This document shows, one piece after another, positions 16,727 to 23,270 of a stretch of 23,950 bases of DNA (the first letter of the stretch is position 1; every line of letters begins with the position of its first letter). Position numbers and translations under genes: made by a program. The notes below the pieces were generated by a model. That model was not told where the DNA came from. It made no database searches and worked only from the letters and a program-made list of their open reading frames with translations. This stretch comes from JAKFYM01 sp964416595 (GTDB lineage: Bacteria > Bdellovibrionota > UBA1018 > CAIPTA01): the NCBI GenBank assembly GCA_964416595.1, contig CAYQES010000032.1, positions 1 to 23,950 on the forward strand, given 5' to 3'.

Positions 16727-16849
16727 TTTGGCGATTTAAGCATTTACGGGAAGTAATTTTGATCCCTCGAACAGTTAGGGGATATTAAATTTTTCCTATA
16801 GATTCTAATTGGTTATCGCACTCCATCCACAATTAAGTGGGCCAGCTTA
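16678..16849. mobile_element. 172 bp MITE-like element, copy 1
   Basis: The element is bounded by terminal inverted repeats: TAAGCTGGCCCCTTTAATTG.. at 16678-16702 and its reverse complement at 16825-16849, with three mismatches. The same repeat bounds the insertion sequence at 20095-21052. There is no gene inside. The interior is AT-rich, with a small hairpin GCCAAA-aataa-TTTGGC at 16716-16732 and a promoter-like pair at 16759-16788. The right 74 nt match the window-end copy at 23877-23950 in 67 of 74 positions, in the opposite orientation. No target duplication is visible. The left end lies within the dus reading frame. Confidence 0.85.
16759..16788 (+). promoter_or_regulatory. Candidate outward promoter inside MITE copy 1
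   Basis: TTGATC (16759-16764) and TATTAA (16783-16788) are 18 nt apart. Each matches the sigma-70 boxes at 4 of 6 positions. The -10 lies in the 28 nt block that is identical between the two MITE copies. It would drive transcription toward the secreted-protein and pilT genes. Confidence 0.35.
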
Positions 16850-16860
16850 CTCGCACCACC

Positions 16861-16888
16861 TAAACATCCCCCCTCACCCACCCGATAC
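16861..16888 (+). promoter_or_regulatory. Second sigma-28-like promoter, ahead of the small secreted gene and pilT
   Basis: TAAA at 16861-16864 and CCCGATAC at 16881-16888 are separated by 16 nt. This is the same geometry as the candidate at 131-158. The -10 ends only 6 nt before the ATG at 16895, so a transcript would be nearly leaderless, which agrees with the missing Shine-Dalgarno there. Confidence 0.35.
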
Positions 16889-16894
16889 GTCAGT

Positions 16895-17293
16895 ATGCGC
16901 TTTTTACTTATATTTTTAGCCCTAACCATTAGCATTCCCGTTTTTGCCAAAGACAAAAAACGTAAACCCGCCAACGCTTTCCCAGGCCGGATCGTTACCT
17001 TTGTTTGCCGCGATAGTGAAGACGAAGAAGACAAAACCAATGCCCTTGGCCTGATCCAAATGGGAGCGGAAAAAGATGGCCGTGGCCAGTTCTCCCTCAC
17101 CATGTATTTTCCGATGGGCCAAAGCTATACGGCGAAACCGATGAATGGCACCTACAATACGGTGCCCAAGGGCTATGTATTTCTTTCAAGAAACGGGGAA
17201 TTGCACCTACACCCGCAAGATTCCACCACCATACCTGGCATTTCCGCCCCACAAAAATGCGTGATCACGGGTCAGATCAACCCCAGTTCATAA
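16895..17293 (+). CDS. Small secreted protein of unknown function
   Basis: This 132-residue protein begins with a clear signal peptide (MRFLLIFLALTISIPVFA, cut before KDKK). The mature part starts with a basic patch (KDKKRKP), then a beta-rich domain with two Cys (VTFVCRDSE near residue 48 and QKCVITG near residue 123) that could form one disulfide. I recognise no family. No Shine-Dalgarno is seen before the ATG, and a sigma-28-like promoter ends 6 nt upstream. It lies 9 nt ahead of pilT, so co-transcription is likely and a role in pili or the envelope is possible. Its upstream neighbour is the MITE. Confidence 0.7.
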   Translation: MRFLLIFLALTISIPVFAKDKKRKPANAFPGRIVTFVCRDSEDEEDKTNALGLIQMGAEKDGRGQFSLTMYFPMGQSYTAKPMNGTYNTVPKGYVFLSRNGELHLHPQDSTTIPGISAPQKCVITGQINPSS

Positions 17294-17302
17294 GGAAAAA
17301 TC

Positions 17303-18613
17303 ATGGCCGAATTGGAACAAAAATTTCTAGGCCTTCTCACAGCAGCCATCAAAAATAAATCAAGCGATATTCACCTCATGAGTGGACAAGTTCCCGCCAT
17401 CCGCGCGCACGAAGGCTTGAAACCCGTGGAACTGCCGGCTTTTACCAATGAAGAAATGCTCGCGCTTTGCCGCTTAATGGTAAAGGATCCAGAATTAAAA
17501 TCCAAAATCGAACAGCTCCAAGATTATGACGGCTCGTTCGACGTAAAAAATCTAGGTCGCTTTCGTTTCAATATTTACCGCACTGTAAATGGCATCGGAG
17601 CCGTCTTACGGGTGATCGCCGAAAAAGTTCCTACAATTGAAGAATTAAAGTTGCCCAAGGTTTTGCACAAAATCTCCGAAGCCTCCAGGGGGTTAATCCT
17701 CGTGACTGGTGCCACTGGCAGTGGAAAGAGTTCCACTTTGGCCGCCATGATCGATAACCTAAATTCCACGCAAAACCTCCATATCCTCACGATCGAAGAT
17801 CCGATTGAATATATGCACTCGCAAAAACAAAGTCGTATTTCTCAAAGGGAAATTGGTCGCGACACAAAAACTTTCGCCATGGCTTTGAAATCGGCCCTGC
17901 GCCAAGATCCTGATGTGATCCTAGTAGGCGAAATGCGAGATTATGAAACCCTCGATATCGCCCTAAAGGCCGCAGAAACTGGGCACCTCGTGTTTTCCAC
18001 GGTGCACACTTCCGACGCCATGAAAACCATTGGCCGCCTAGTTTCGCTCTTTCCCGCCGAAGAACAATCCAGCGCACGCATTCGCTTGGCCGATAACCTC
18101 CACGCCATCATTAGTCAGCGGTTGATCCCCGGAAAACATGGGGGAAAAATTGTTGCCCAAGAAATTTTGATCAATAACCTAGGAATCAGCGAGTGCATCG
18201 CCAACGAAAAGAAAACTTCGGAAATTCCCGGTTTCGTGGAAAAGGGCAGAGAGGTTTCTGGCATGCAAACCTTTGATCAACACCTTGCAGATCTTGTACA
18301 ATTGGATTTGATCCAAGTGGAAACGGCGTTGGAATACGCCACGAACCCCAATGATTTCCAAAGAAACCTTTCTTTCGGTAATACGGCGATGGAAAGTAAC
18401 TCTGGTTTAGAAACGCAAGGGAGCGATTCTCTACACGTAGAAACGGAACACCAAGCGCCCGCAATGGAATCAGAAAAAGCTGAGCAGCCTGCCGCCGTCG
18501 TAACCCCGCCCGCAATGACAACAAAAACAGCTATCCCGGCACCAACCAAGACGGCCATTAAAGCGCCGCCACCGATCCAACCCAAAGTACCCAAGCCCCC
18601 TCGAGCAGCCTAA
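17303..18613 (+). CDS. pilT: PilT/PilU-like type IV pilus ATPase with extended C-terminal tail
   Basis: This cytoplasmic hexameric ATPase drives pilus retraction. The 436-residue protein has the N-terminal PAS-like part with SSDIHLMSG, Walker A GATGSGKSS (136-144), the Asp box TIEDPIEY (163-170), Walker B DPDVILVGEMRD (202-213) and the His box TGHLVFSTVHT (226-236). The core ends near residue 358. A further 76-80 residues rich in Pro, Ala, Thr and Glu follow and look disordered; usual PilT length is about 345-370. The AIRNLR motif expected near residue 298 is replaced by SECIANEKKT, so a PilU-like accessory motor is also possible. AAGGA lies upstream of the ATG. Its stop overlaps the stop of the convergent gene. 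Confidence 0.9.
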   Translation: MAELEQKFLGLLTAAIKNKSSDIHLMSGQVPAIRAHEGLKPVELPAFTNEEMLALCRLMVKDPELKSKIEQLQDYDGSFDVKNLGRFRFNIYRTVNGIGAVLRVIAEKVPTIEELKLPKVLHKISEASRGLILVTGATGSGKSSTLAAMIDNLNSTQNLHILTIEDPIEYMHSQKQSRISQREIGRDTKTFAMALKSALRQDPDVILVGEMRDYETLDIALKAAETGHLVFSTVHTSDAMKTIGRLVSLFPAEEQSSARIRLADNLHAIISQRLIPGKHGGKIVAQEILINNLGISECIANEKKTSEIPGFVEKGREVSGMQTFDQHLADLVQLDLIQVETALEYATNPNDFQRNLSFGNTAMESNSGLETQGSDSLHVETEHQAPAMESEKAEQPAAVVTPPAMTTKTAIPAPTKTAIKAPPPIQPKVPKPPRAA

Positions 18614-19056
18614 GGGCAAAATTTTTGGGGTTTTAATGCATATGCGGGTTCACAGTAAGAAACCCATGTGCCGCTATCATAATAAGAATAGGCGTAATAC
18701 CAGCGCAGGTGTTCGGTGCCTGTTAAAAAAAATTGGTCCGCTAGTTTTTCCGGCTGCACACCATTTACACTATAGCACCAGCCATAAACTCGCATCTGGC
18801 GCCGATTAAGAATTTCAATGGCCTCCTCTCCTTGAGGAGTATTTAGAATGGAATGCATCCCCCGTTCGGCACCATCATAGGGAATAGAGTCGCGCTCAAA
18901 AATCTCGATACTGGCCTTGCCCACGGTAACGGGCTTAGTTGAAGGTTCATAACTGCCAGAAAAAACTGGAGTGGGCGTACAAGCTCCTACCACTTCATAG
19001 GTAAGGGCTTGGGCGGAAAAGGGAAAAAACAGAACCAAAAGAAGGATTTTTTTCAT
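18610..19056 (-). CDS. Secreted DUF4430-like protein
   Basis: The ATG at 19056 opens a signal peptide (MKKILLLVLFFPFSAQA, cut before LTYE), giving 148 residues. An upstream TTG would add six residues before the signal and is rejected. The mature domain has ASIEIFERDSIPYDGAERGM in its first half. It then has YGWCYSVNGVQPEKLADQFF and LRWYYAYSYYDSGTW, which resemble the W-x-Y-x-VNG and W-x-Y ends of the transcobalamin-like DUF4430 fold. Such domains bind ligands or act in cell-surface proteins; the ligand is unknown. Four Cys may form disulfides. It is 33 nt downstream of the BON gene on the same strand, so probably one transcript. Confidence 0.7.
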   Translation of the reverse strand: MKKILLLVLFFPFSAQALTYEVVGACTPTPVFSGSYEPSTKPVTVGKASIEIFERDSIPYDGAERGMHSILNTPQGEEAIEILNRRQMRVYGWCYSVNGVQPEKLADQFFLTGTEHLRWYYAYSYYDSGTWVSYCEPAYALKPQKFCP

Positions 19057-19089
19057 CCATCTGCCATACCACAAAAAAAGAAAAACGGT

Positions 19090-19479
19090 CTAATTCTGCA
19101 ACTGCATTTGATTGACCACCCGAGTAACACCACTCACATTTTTGGTGCGATCCACAATTAAGTCCATTTCTAACTTACTAGGAACCATACCCCGTAAAAG
19201 CACCTCCCCATTTCTCACACTAATTTTCACATTCGTTAGCGGTAAGGCGGCCACGTTCTGCGCAAGATCCATTTGTACTTTCTTTTGTAGTTGTTTGTCT
19301 TTTTTTGAAGAAACTCCAGATAAATGCTTCTTCTCCTCAATTCTTAGCTTTGTTTGGTATTCTTTCGTTTGCGGCTGCACTGGTTGCTGCAATAGGTGTC
19401 GTTGTGGTTCGTTTGGCTCGTCAACTACTGCGCCCGCTATAGAATTTAAACAAGCTAACAAAAAAACTTGTATAACCAT
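19090..19479 (-). CDS. BON-domain exported protein, probable lipoprotein
   Basis: The 129-residue protein has a short hydrophobic N terminus with a possible lipobox (LLAC, Cys10), though the usual Lys/Arg at the start is absent. A Gln/Lys-rich linker follows (about residues 25-70), then one BON domain in the C-terminal 60 residues: LPLTNVKISVRNGEVLLRG, then KLEMDLIVDRTKNVSGVTRV ending in VVNQMQLQN. BON domains bind membranes or envelope surfaces and occur in stress-response and secretion proteins. The Shine-Dalgarno GGGAGG lies 6 nt before the ATG. It leads a two-gene unit with the DUF4430-like gene and is divergent from sodC. Confidence 0.85.
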   Translation of the reverse strand: MVIQVFLLACLNSIAGAVVDEPNEPQRHLLQQPVQPQTKEYQTKLRIEEKKHLSGVSSKKDKQLQKKVQMDLAQNVAALPLTNVKISVRNGEVLLRGMVPSKLEMDLIVDRTKNVSGVTRVVNQMQLQN

Positions 19480-19599
19480 TTGGAACCTCCCGCTTTATCT
19501 TTTCTTTGCATATCCTTAGCCAGCACTTTTATTTGCTGCAAAATGCCGCTAATATTTTTTTTGGTTACTTATATGCATTCATTTTAGGTGGAGGCCTTT

Positions 19600-20094
19600 A
19601 TGAAAGTTTTATTTCTATTTCCTTTTTTGTTCTCCCCACTAGCTCTCGCGGAACATTCTGCAAAAGTTAATCTGCAGCCCTTACAGCAATCCAGTGCGAC
19701 AGGGACTGTCACCTTCCTGGAAACCAAGGCAGGCGTGAAAGTGCAGTATAACATCCGAGGGCTCGGGAAAAATGCCCGCCATGGATTCCATATCCACGAA
19801 AAAGGAGACTGCTCTTCACCTGATGGCAAAAGTGCTGGGCCCCATTATCATAAGATCGCGGAAACCGGCGGCACTTCCAGTGACAATCCGCAAAAATTCG
19901 CTGGTGATATGCCTGAGCTGAAAGCAGACAAAAATGGCGAGGCCAGTGGCAGCTTTTTTATGAGGCACATTAGCTTGTCTGAGCAAAATCCCATTATTGG
20001 AAGAGCTGTAATTGTACACGGCGGCAAAGACGATATTACTAAACCTTCAGCTCCAAGGATTGCTTGTGGCAAAATCGAGGCTCAGTCTCACTAA
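19600..20094 (+). CDS. sodC: Cu/Zn-type superoxide dismutase lacking two zinc-ligand histidines
   Basis: This periplasmic enzyme converts superoxide to hydrogen peroxide and oxygen. The ATG at 19600 follows a strong GGAGG and opens a signal peptide (MKVLFLFPFLFSPLALA); an in-frame GTG at 19588 is rejected. The product is 164 residues. Copper ligands are present: His64 and His66 in HGFHIHEKGDC, His82 in AGPHYH and His140 in VIVHGGKDD. The disulfide pair (Cys71, Cys156) and the catalytic Arg153 in PRIACG are also present. Of the zinc ligands, only the bridging His82 and Asp103 (AGDMPEL) remain. The two other histidines are absent, with Phe100 where the second is expected. The gene is therefore a candidate copper-only enzyme. 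Its stop directly precedes the insertion sequence. Confidence 0.9.
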   Translation: MKVLFLFPFLFSPLALAEHSAKVNLQPLQQSSATGTVTFLETKAGVKVQYNIRGLGKNARHGFHIHEKGDCSSPDGKSAGPHYHKIAETGGTSSDNPQKFAGDMPELKADKNGEASGSFFMRHISLSEQNPIIGRAVIVHGGKDDITKPSAPRIACGKIEAQSH

Positions 20095-20118
20095 TAACTG
20101 GCCCCTTTAATTGTTGAT
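20095..20118 (+). repeat. Left terminal inverted repeat of the IS
   Basis: It starts TAA-CTGGCC and ends GTTGAT. It lacks the G present after TAA at the four other ends in the window. The TAA follows directly after the sodC stop codon. Confidence 0.9.
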
Positions 20119-20119
20119 A

Positions 20120-20989
20120 CTAGGGGGGAAGAAGCTCAAGATTATGGAAGTTTGCGTACAAAATAAGATGGGCGCGTAAACGATCGGCTCGTTTGGTTGT
20201 ACACCAAGTTTTTCTGATCAATCGGTTTACATTGGCCCTCAACATGGCGCAGGTATGATTTAGGCTAAAGAGTGGATCAAAAGACACCCTCTTTAACTCT
20301 CCTTGCCCGCCCAGTGATCCTCTCTTGCCTTCAAATTGTGTATGCTTAGAAAAAGGAAAGAACCGCTTCACATCTTTTGGATAGTGGGGATTACTATCCG
20401 ATCTTATCTCCGCTCCCTGCGCCACTATGGGTTGAATCGTTTTAAAAAGACTTTCTCTTCCTTGAGAGCGTTCATCAGGTCTAAAGCCGTACTTCGTGGC
20501 CCTCCTCACCAGTAATCCTTTAACAGGCATGGAAGATACCTCTAGCCCTAAGATTCTTCTTGTCTTGTGCTCTACGGCAACTGTGACGGAAAGGGGCTTA
20601 CATTTGGTGTGTTCAAACGTTTCTAAATCATCAAATTCAACGATTTGAGCCTTTGGTTTTTTAAAGTTTCTCTTTTTTAATTCAAACTCAGCCTCTAGGG
20701 ATAGAAGCAGAAATTTTCTTTCTATGGTTTTTCTATTTAAGCGAAGTATTTTGGCCGTTCTTCTTTGTGAACCAGTGGAAGCTAGGATTTTACCTATCAC
20801 GCGATATTTGCGGCGCTCTCGCTGGCGATAGTGCCAACTGTGAGTATCGCGAGTAAAAGTAGTATTACACTGCTTACACTTGAATCTTTGAACAGTTTTC
20901 GAGTCTGATGTTCGAAAATAAAACCCTGTTCGTACGATTTTCGACAAGGGTTTAAAGCTCGTTTCACATTTAAAGCAATATGGCGTCAT
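20120..20989 (-). CDS. Transposase, DDE type, IS1-like single-frame
   Basis: The 289-residue protein has an N-terminal zinc ribbon (Cys5-x2-Cys8 and Cys38-x2-Cys41). A helix-turn-helix follows at about residues 64-92 (ASTGSQRRTAKILRLNRKTI), then a DDE domain. Acidic candidates are Asp120/121 (VEFDDLETFEH), Asp198 (RSDSNPHYPKDV) and Asp269 in the C-terminal signature NRLIRKTWCTTKRADRL. That last segment resembles the IS1-type R-x-x-RKT-x-C-x(3)-S/TK region, but Asp stands where a Glu is expected. Unlike classical IS1 there is one open frame and no programmed frameshift. The stop is 2 nt from the left terminal repeat. The ATG lies in a hairpin. The gene is intact, so activity is possible. Confidence 0.88.
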   Translation of the reverse strand: MTPYCFKCETSFKPLSKIVRTGFYFRTSDSKTVQRFKCKQCNTTFTRDTHSWHYRQRERRKYRVIGKILASTGSQRRTAKILRLNRKTIERKFLLLSLEAEFELKKRNFKKPKAQIVEFDDLETFEHTKCKPLSVTVAVEHKTRRILGLEVSSMPVKGLLVRRATKYGFRPDERSQGRESLFKTIQPIVAQGAEIRSDSNPHYPKDVKRFFPFSKHTQFEGKRGSLGGQGELKRVSFDPLFSLNHTCAMLRANVNRLIRKTWCTTKRADRLRAHLILYANFHNLELLPP

Positions 20990-20998
20990 AGTGACGCC
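20982..20998 (-). promoter_or_regulatory. Hairpin covering the transposase start codon
   Basis: GGCGTCA-CTA-TGACGCC on the minus strand forms a perfect 7 bp stem with a 3 nt loop. The ATG (20989-20987) has its A in the loop and its TG in the stem. Part of the weak AGG ribosome site is also in the stem. It would limit translation initiation. Confidence 0.7.
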
Positions 20999-21027
20999 TG
21001 CTACTGCAATTCTCTAGCCAGCCTTCC

Positions 21028-21052
21028 ATCAACAATTAAAGGGGCCAGCTTA
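21028..21052 (-). repeat. Right terminal inverted repeat of the IS
   Basis: It reads inward from 21052 as TAAGCTGGCC and ends GTTGAT. Its outermost TAA is also the stop codon of the ychJ-like gene. Confidence 0.9.
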
Positions 21053-21553
21053 GGAGCCGCAACATTTTTTGAATTTCTTCCCACTACCACAAGCGCAAGG
21101 ATCATTACGGCCCACTTTTGGCGCTTCTCGCATAATCGGCTTCTGGGGTTCGGCATGATGCTCATGCCCCTTGCCCTCTTCGTGCACGTGGGATTCGCCG
21201 TCCACAAAATACCAGCGCCCCTCAAGTTTACGAAATTGGGAAACCTCATGGTGTTCTAAAACTTTGCCTTGGGACTTATATTTGGCGATGAATTCTACCG
21301 TATTACCCTTGGCATTTAGGATCTCCAACCCTAGCCATTCGGATTGCTTTGACCATTCTCTCACGTCTTTTTCGTTAAAATCTCCCCTGGCTTCCGGCGC
21401 TAAAGAATCTCGCAGATAAGTAACGGCTCCCCGGCAATACGCCGTGTAGCGGGAGCGCATCAAGGTTTCAGGACTCGGCGCAAAAACTGCTCCGCGAATA
21501 TAGGGCTCACAACAATCGGAATAACTTTTCTGACTTCCACAATCACATTGCAT
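21050..21553 (-). CDS. YchJ-family SEC-C motif protein
   Basis: The 167-residue protein has the YchJ (UPF0225) layout. An N-terminal metal-binding SEC-C-like motif, CDCGSQKSYSDCCEPYI, is followed by ETLMRSRYTAY and a NTF2-like core (WLGLEIL...NTVEFIAKYKSQGK...FVDGE). After a His-rich linker (HVHEEGKGHEHHAEP) comes a second, classical SEC-C motif at the C terminus, GRNDPCACGSGKKFKKCCG. SEC-C motifs bind zinc, and in SecA they contact SecB and ribosomes. GAGGAAG lies just before the ATG. Its stop codon is the outermost TAA of the insertion sequence, so the insertion fell at or exactly behind the gene's end. Confidence 0.92.
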   Translation of the reverse strand: MQCDCGSQKSYSDCCEPYIRGAVFAPSPETLMRSRYTAYCRGAVTYLRDSLAPEARGDFNEKDVREWSKQSEWLGLEILNAKGNTVEFIAKYKSQGKVLEHHEVSQFRKLEGRWYFVDGESHVHEEGKGHEHHAEPQKPIMREAPKVGRNDPCACGSGKKFKKCCGS

Positions 21554-21642
21554 AAACTTCCTCTAACCCGAATGTACCAAAAAACGCCTAAGAAGTTCCA
21601 GTTCCCTAGAAAAAATCCAATGATTTAGTTACCCTATTGACT

Positions 21643-22548
21643 ATGGGATGGAATGATCCAATTTATCTTAGGACTGCCCTCATCGTACTCGTCACTATTT
21701 TCGCTTCGGCCGCATTAGTCTTTTTTTTCCGTAAAACCAATTATTATTTTGTGAGAGCTTGGGCCAGCATTCGCAGTTGGGTGTTTGCGGGACCCTTACT
21801 CTTTTTGCTTTTTGCCATTCCCTATCCGGGATCACTCATTGTAGTTACGCTTTTTGCAATTTATGGCGCTAAGGCATTTTTCCAAATCCTTGGCATGTAC
21901 CACCGGCACTACTTTGTGCTCACCTGTTACGCAGGCATCATTAGTTTGGCTTTTGCTGTCTATTTTGATCGCATGGATCTCTATAACCAAATGCCCATGT
22001 TGGTGCTGGGTGTGGGTTGTTTATTGACAGTTTTTTTAGACTCCTACCAGCGAATGATCCAATATCTTTCGCTCACGTTGCTTGGTTTTATTTTTATCGG
22101 TTGGTGCTTTATGCACATTAGCTTGCTCTTGCACTTTCCGAATGGTCTTTACCAAATCTTGTATCTCATCGTGCTCACAGAATTTTGCGATAATACCAAC
22201 CTCGCGACCTCCTATTACTTTAAGGGCCCTCAGCTTTTCCCCACCATTGATCGGAAACGCACGCTCTTTAGTACCTTGGCTTCTGTTCTACTCACGATTG
22301 GTTTGGCGGCGATCATGCGCAGTCTCTTGCCCGATAATGCGGAAACTTATTGGCTCGTGGCGGGCCTCGTGGCCTCATTGGGCGGGCTCTTCGGAGATGT
22401 GATGATGACAGCCATCCGCCGGGATGCGGGCGTAAAAGATGTGGGGCCCTTCATCCTGGGCCGCGGTGATTTTTTACAAAGAATTGATCGCTTGATCTTT
22501 GTGGCCCCCATTTTTTATTACGTGATGAAATACATGGAATCTCCATGA
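21643..22548 (+). CDS. cdsA: CdsA-family phosphatidate cytidylyltransferase
   Basis: The enzyme makes CDP-diacylglycerol from phosphatidic acid and CTP at the inner membrane. The 301-residue product (ATG 21643; a TTG two codons earlier is less likely) has about eight membrane helices. The family signature is at roughly residues 255-283: TAIRRDAGVKDVGPFILGRG and then RIDRL. It matches the KR-x4-KD-x-G...G-x-G-x(4)-DR scheme with R-for-K and GRG-for-HGG changes. The signature FCDNTNLATSYYFKG near residue 185 matches the D-x(2)-A-Y motif region of the family only loosely. Its end overlaps the plsC-like start by ATGA, so the two are coupled. No clear Shine-Dalgarno is visible. Confidence 0.85.
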   Translation: MGWNDPIYLRTALIVLVTIFASAALVFFFRKTNYYFVRAWASIRSWVFAGPLLFLLFAIPYPGSLIVVTLFAIYGAKAFFQILGMYHRHYFVLTCYAGIISLAFAVYFDRMDLYNQMPMLVLGVGCLLTVFLDSYQRMIQYLSLTLLGFIFIGWCFMHISLLLHFPNGLYQILYLIVLTEFCDNTNLATSYYFKGPQLFPTIDRKRTLFSTLASVLLTIGLAAIMRSLLPDNAETYWLVAGLVASLGGLFGDVMMTAIRRDAGVKDVGPFILGRGDFLQRIDRLIFVAPIFYYVMKYMESP

Positions 22549-23270
22549 AGCCCTGGACCTACGACAACGAACAGTGGACCAAGCTCCCCATACATTTACG
22601 GCACCTGCCACTCTTTACGCGTAACTTAGATTTTACGAGCATCATCCTGCGCTTTCTCTGGGCCTTATACCTCAGAGACTTCGTGTTTAAGTTCTATATT
22701 CGTCTAAAAACCACTGGCACAAGTTTTAAAGAGCTTCACAAAAAATACCCCAAACTTATTATTATCTCGAACCACGCAAGCCACATCGATGCCACCTCCA
22801 TCGCTGCCGCCATCCCCAAACGTTACTGGCGAAACCTTTATATTGCCGCCGCTAAAGATTATTTTTTTAGTAACCCCTTCTTTACTTTCTTTTCTCAACA
22901 CTGCCTCGGTGCCATTCCCGTGGACCGTCACGACCGCAAGGGCGAGGCCATCCAGCTTATTTTGCGTTTACTTTCCGATCTGGATCGGATCTGGCTCATT
23001 ATTTTTCCAGAAGGTACCCGCTCTCCTGACGGAAAAATCCATGAATTTAAACGCGGCGTGAGCATCTTCTCCGAGCGTAGCGGCACTCCGATTCTCTTTT
23101 TGTATATCGATGGAAATTCCCGCCTCTGGCCCAAATCCGCTCGTTGGGCCCGACCCGGCAAACTCGTGATCCACGTGGGTCCAGTGCATCCTCCAGGACC
23201 CATCGAAGAGGTGTATGGGAAATATAAAAAATGGGTGACCGGCATCAATCCGGATGCTTTTTCTAGCTAA
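22545..23270 (+). CDS. plsC: PlsC-like 1-acylglycerol-3-phosphate acyltransferase
   Basis: The enzyme acylates lysophosphatidic acid to phosphatidic acid, the substrate of the CdsA-like enzyme encoded just upstream. The 241-residue protein shows all acyltransferase blocks: NHASHID (76-82, the H-x4-D catalytic pair His77/Asp82), KDYFFSNPFF and GAIPVDR (122-128), FPEGTRS (154-160) and a late FKRGVSIFSERSGTPILFL block. An N-terminal hydrophobic helix (SIILRFLWALYL) would anchor it. Coupling to the cdsA gene by ATGA fits a two-step phospholipid synthesis unit. Its stop codon overlaps the stop of the convergent gene. Confidence 0.93.
   Translation: MKPWTYDNEQWTKLPIHLRHLPLFTRNLDFTSIILRFLWALYLRDFVFKFYIRLKTTGTSFKELHKKYPKLIIISNHASHIDATSIAAAIPKRYWRNLYIAAAKDYFFSNPFFTFFSQHCLGAIPVDRHDRKGEAIQLILRLLSDLDRIWLIIFPEGTRSPDGKIHEFKRGVSIFSERSGTPILFLYIDGNSRLWPKSARWARPGKLVIHVGPVHPPGPIEEVYGKYKKWVTGINPDAFSS

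Larger units (their letters stand above)
20095..21052 (-). mobile_element. Insertion sequence, IS1-like, complete with terminal inverted repeats
   Basis: This 958 bp element has ends TAA-CTGGCCCCTTTAATTGTTGAT (20095-20118) and, inverted, TAAGCTGGCCCCTTTAATTG.. (21028-21052). They are identical except for one missing G on the left. One transposase gene fills it on the minus strand. It sits between the convergent sodC and ychJ-like genes and damages neither. No direct target repeat is visible at 8-9 bp. The same terminal repeat marks the two MITE copies, so this element is their likely helper. Confidence 0.9.

Noticed and set aside
16716..16732. GCCAAA-aataa-TTTGGC hairpin after dus as a terminator
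   Set aside because: Stem only 6 bp, weak, and no T run follows; it is part of the MITE interior.
19150..19163. ATCCACAATTAAGT, a 14 nt match to the MITE right end
   Set aside because: It lies inside the BON-domain coding sequence (encoding part of DLIVDR), and the match stops before the GGGCCAGC end; taken as chance.
19480..19599. Promoters between the BON gene and sodC
   Set aside because: AT-rich with several -10-like hexamers (TAATAT, TATATG) but no convincing -35 at the right distance.
20087..21060. 8-9 bp target duplication of the IS
   Set aside because: CACTAATAA on the left and CTTAGGAGC on the right do not match under any of the boundaries tried.
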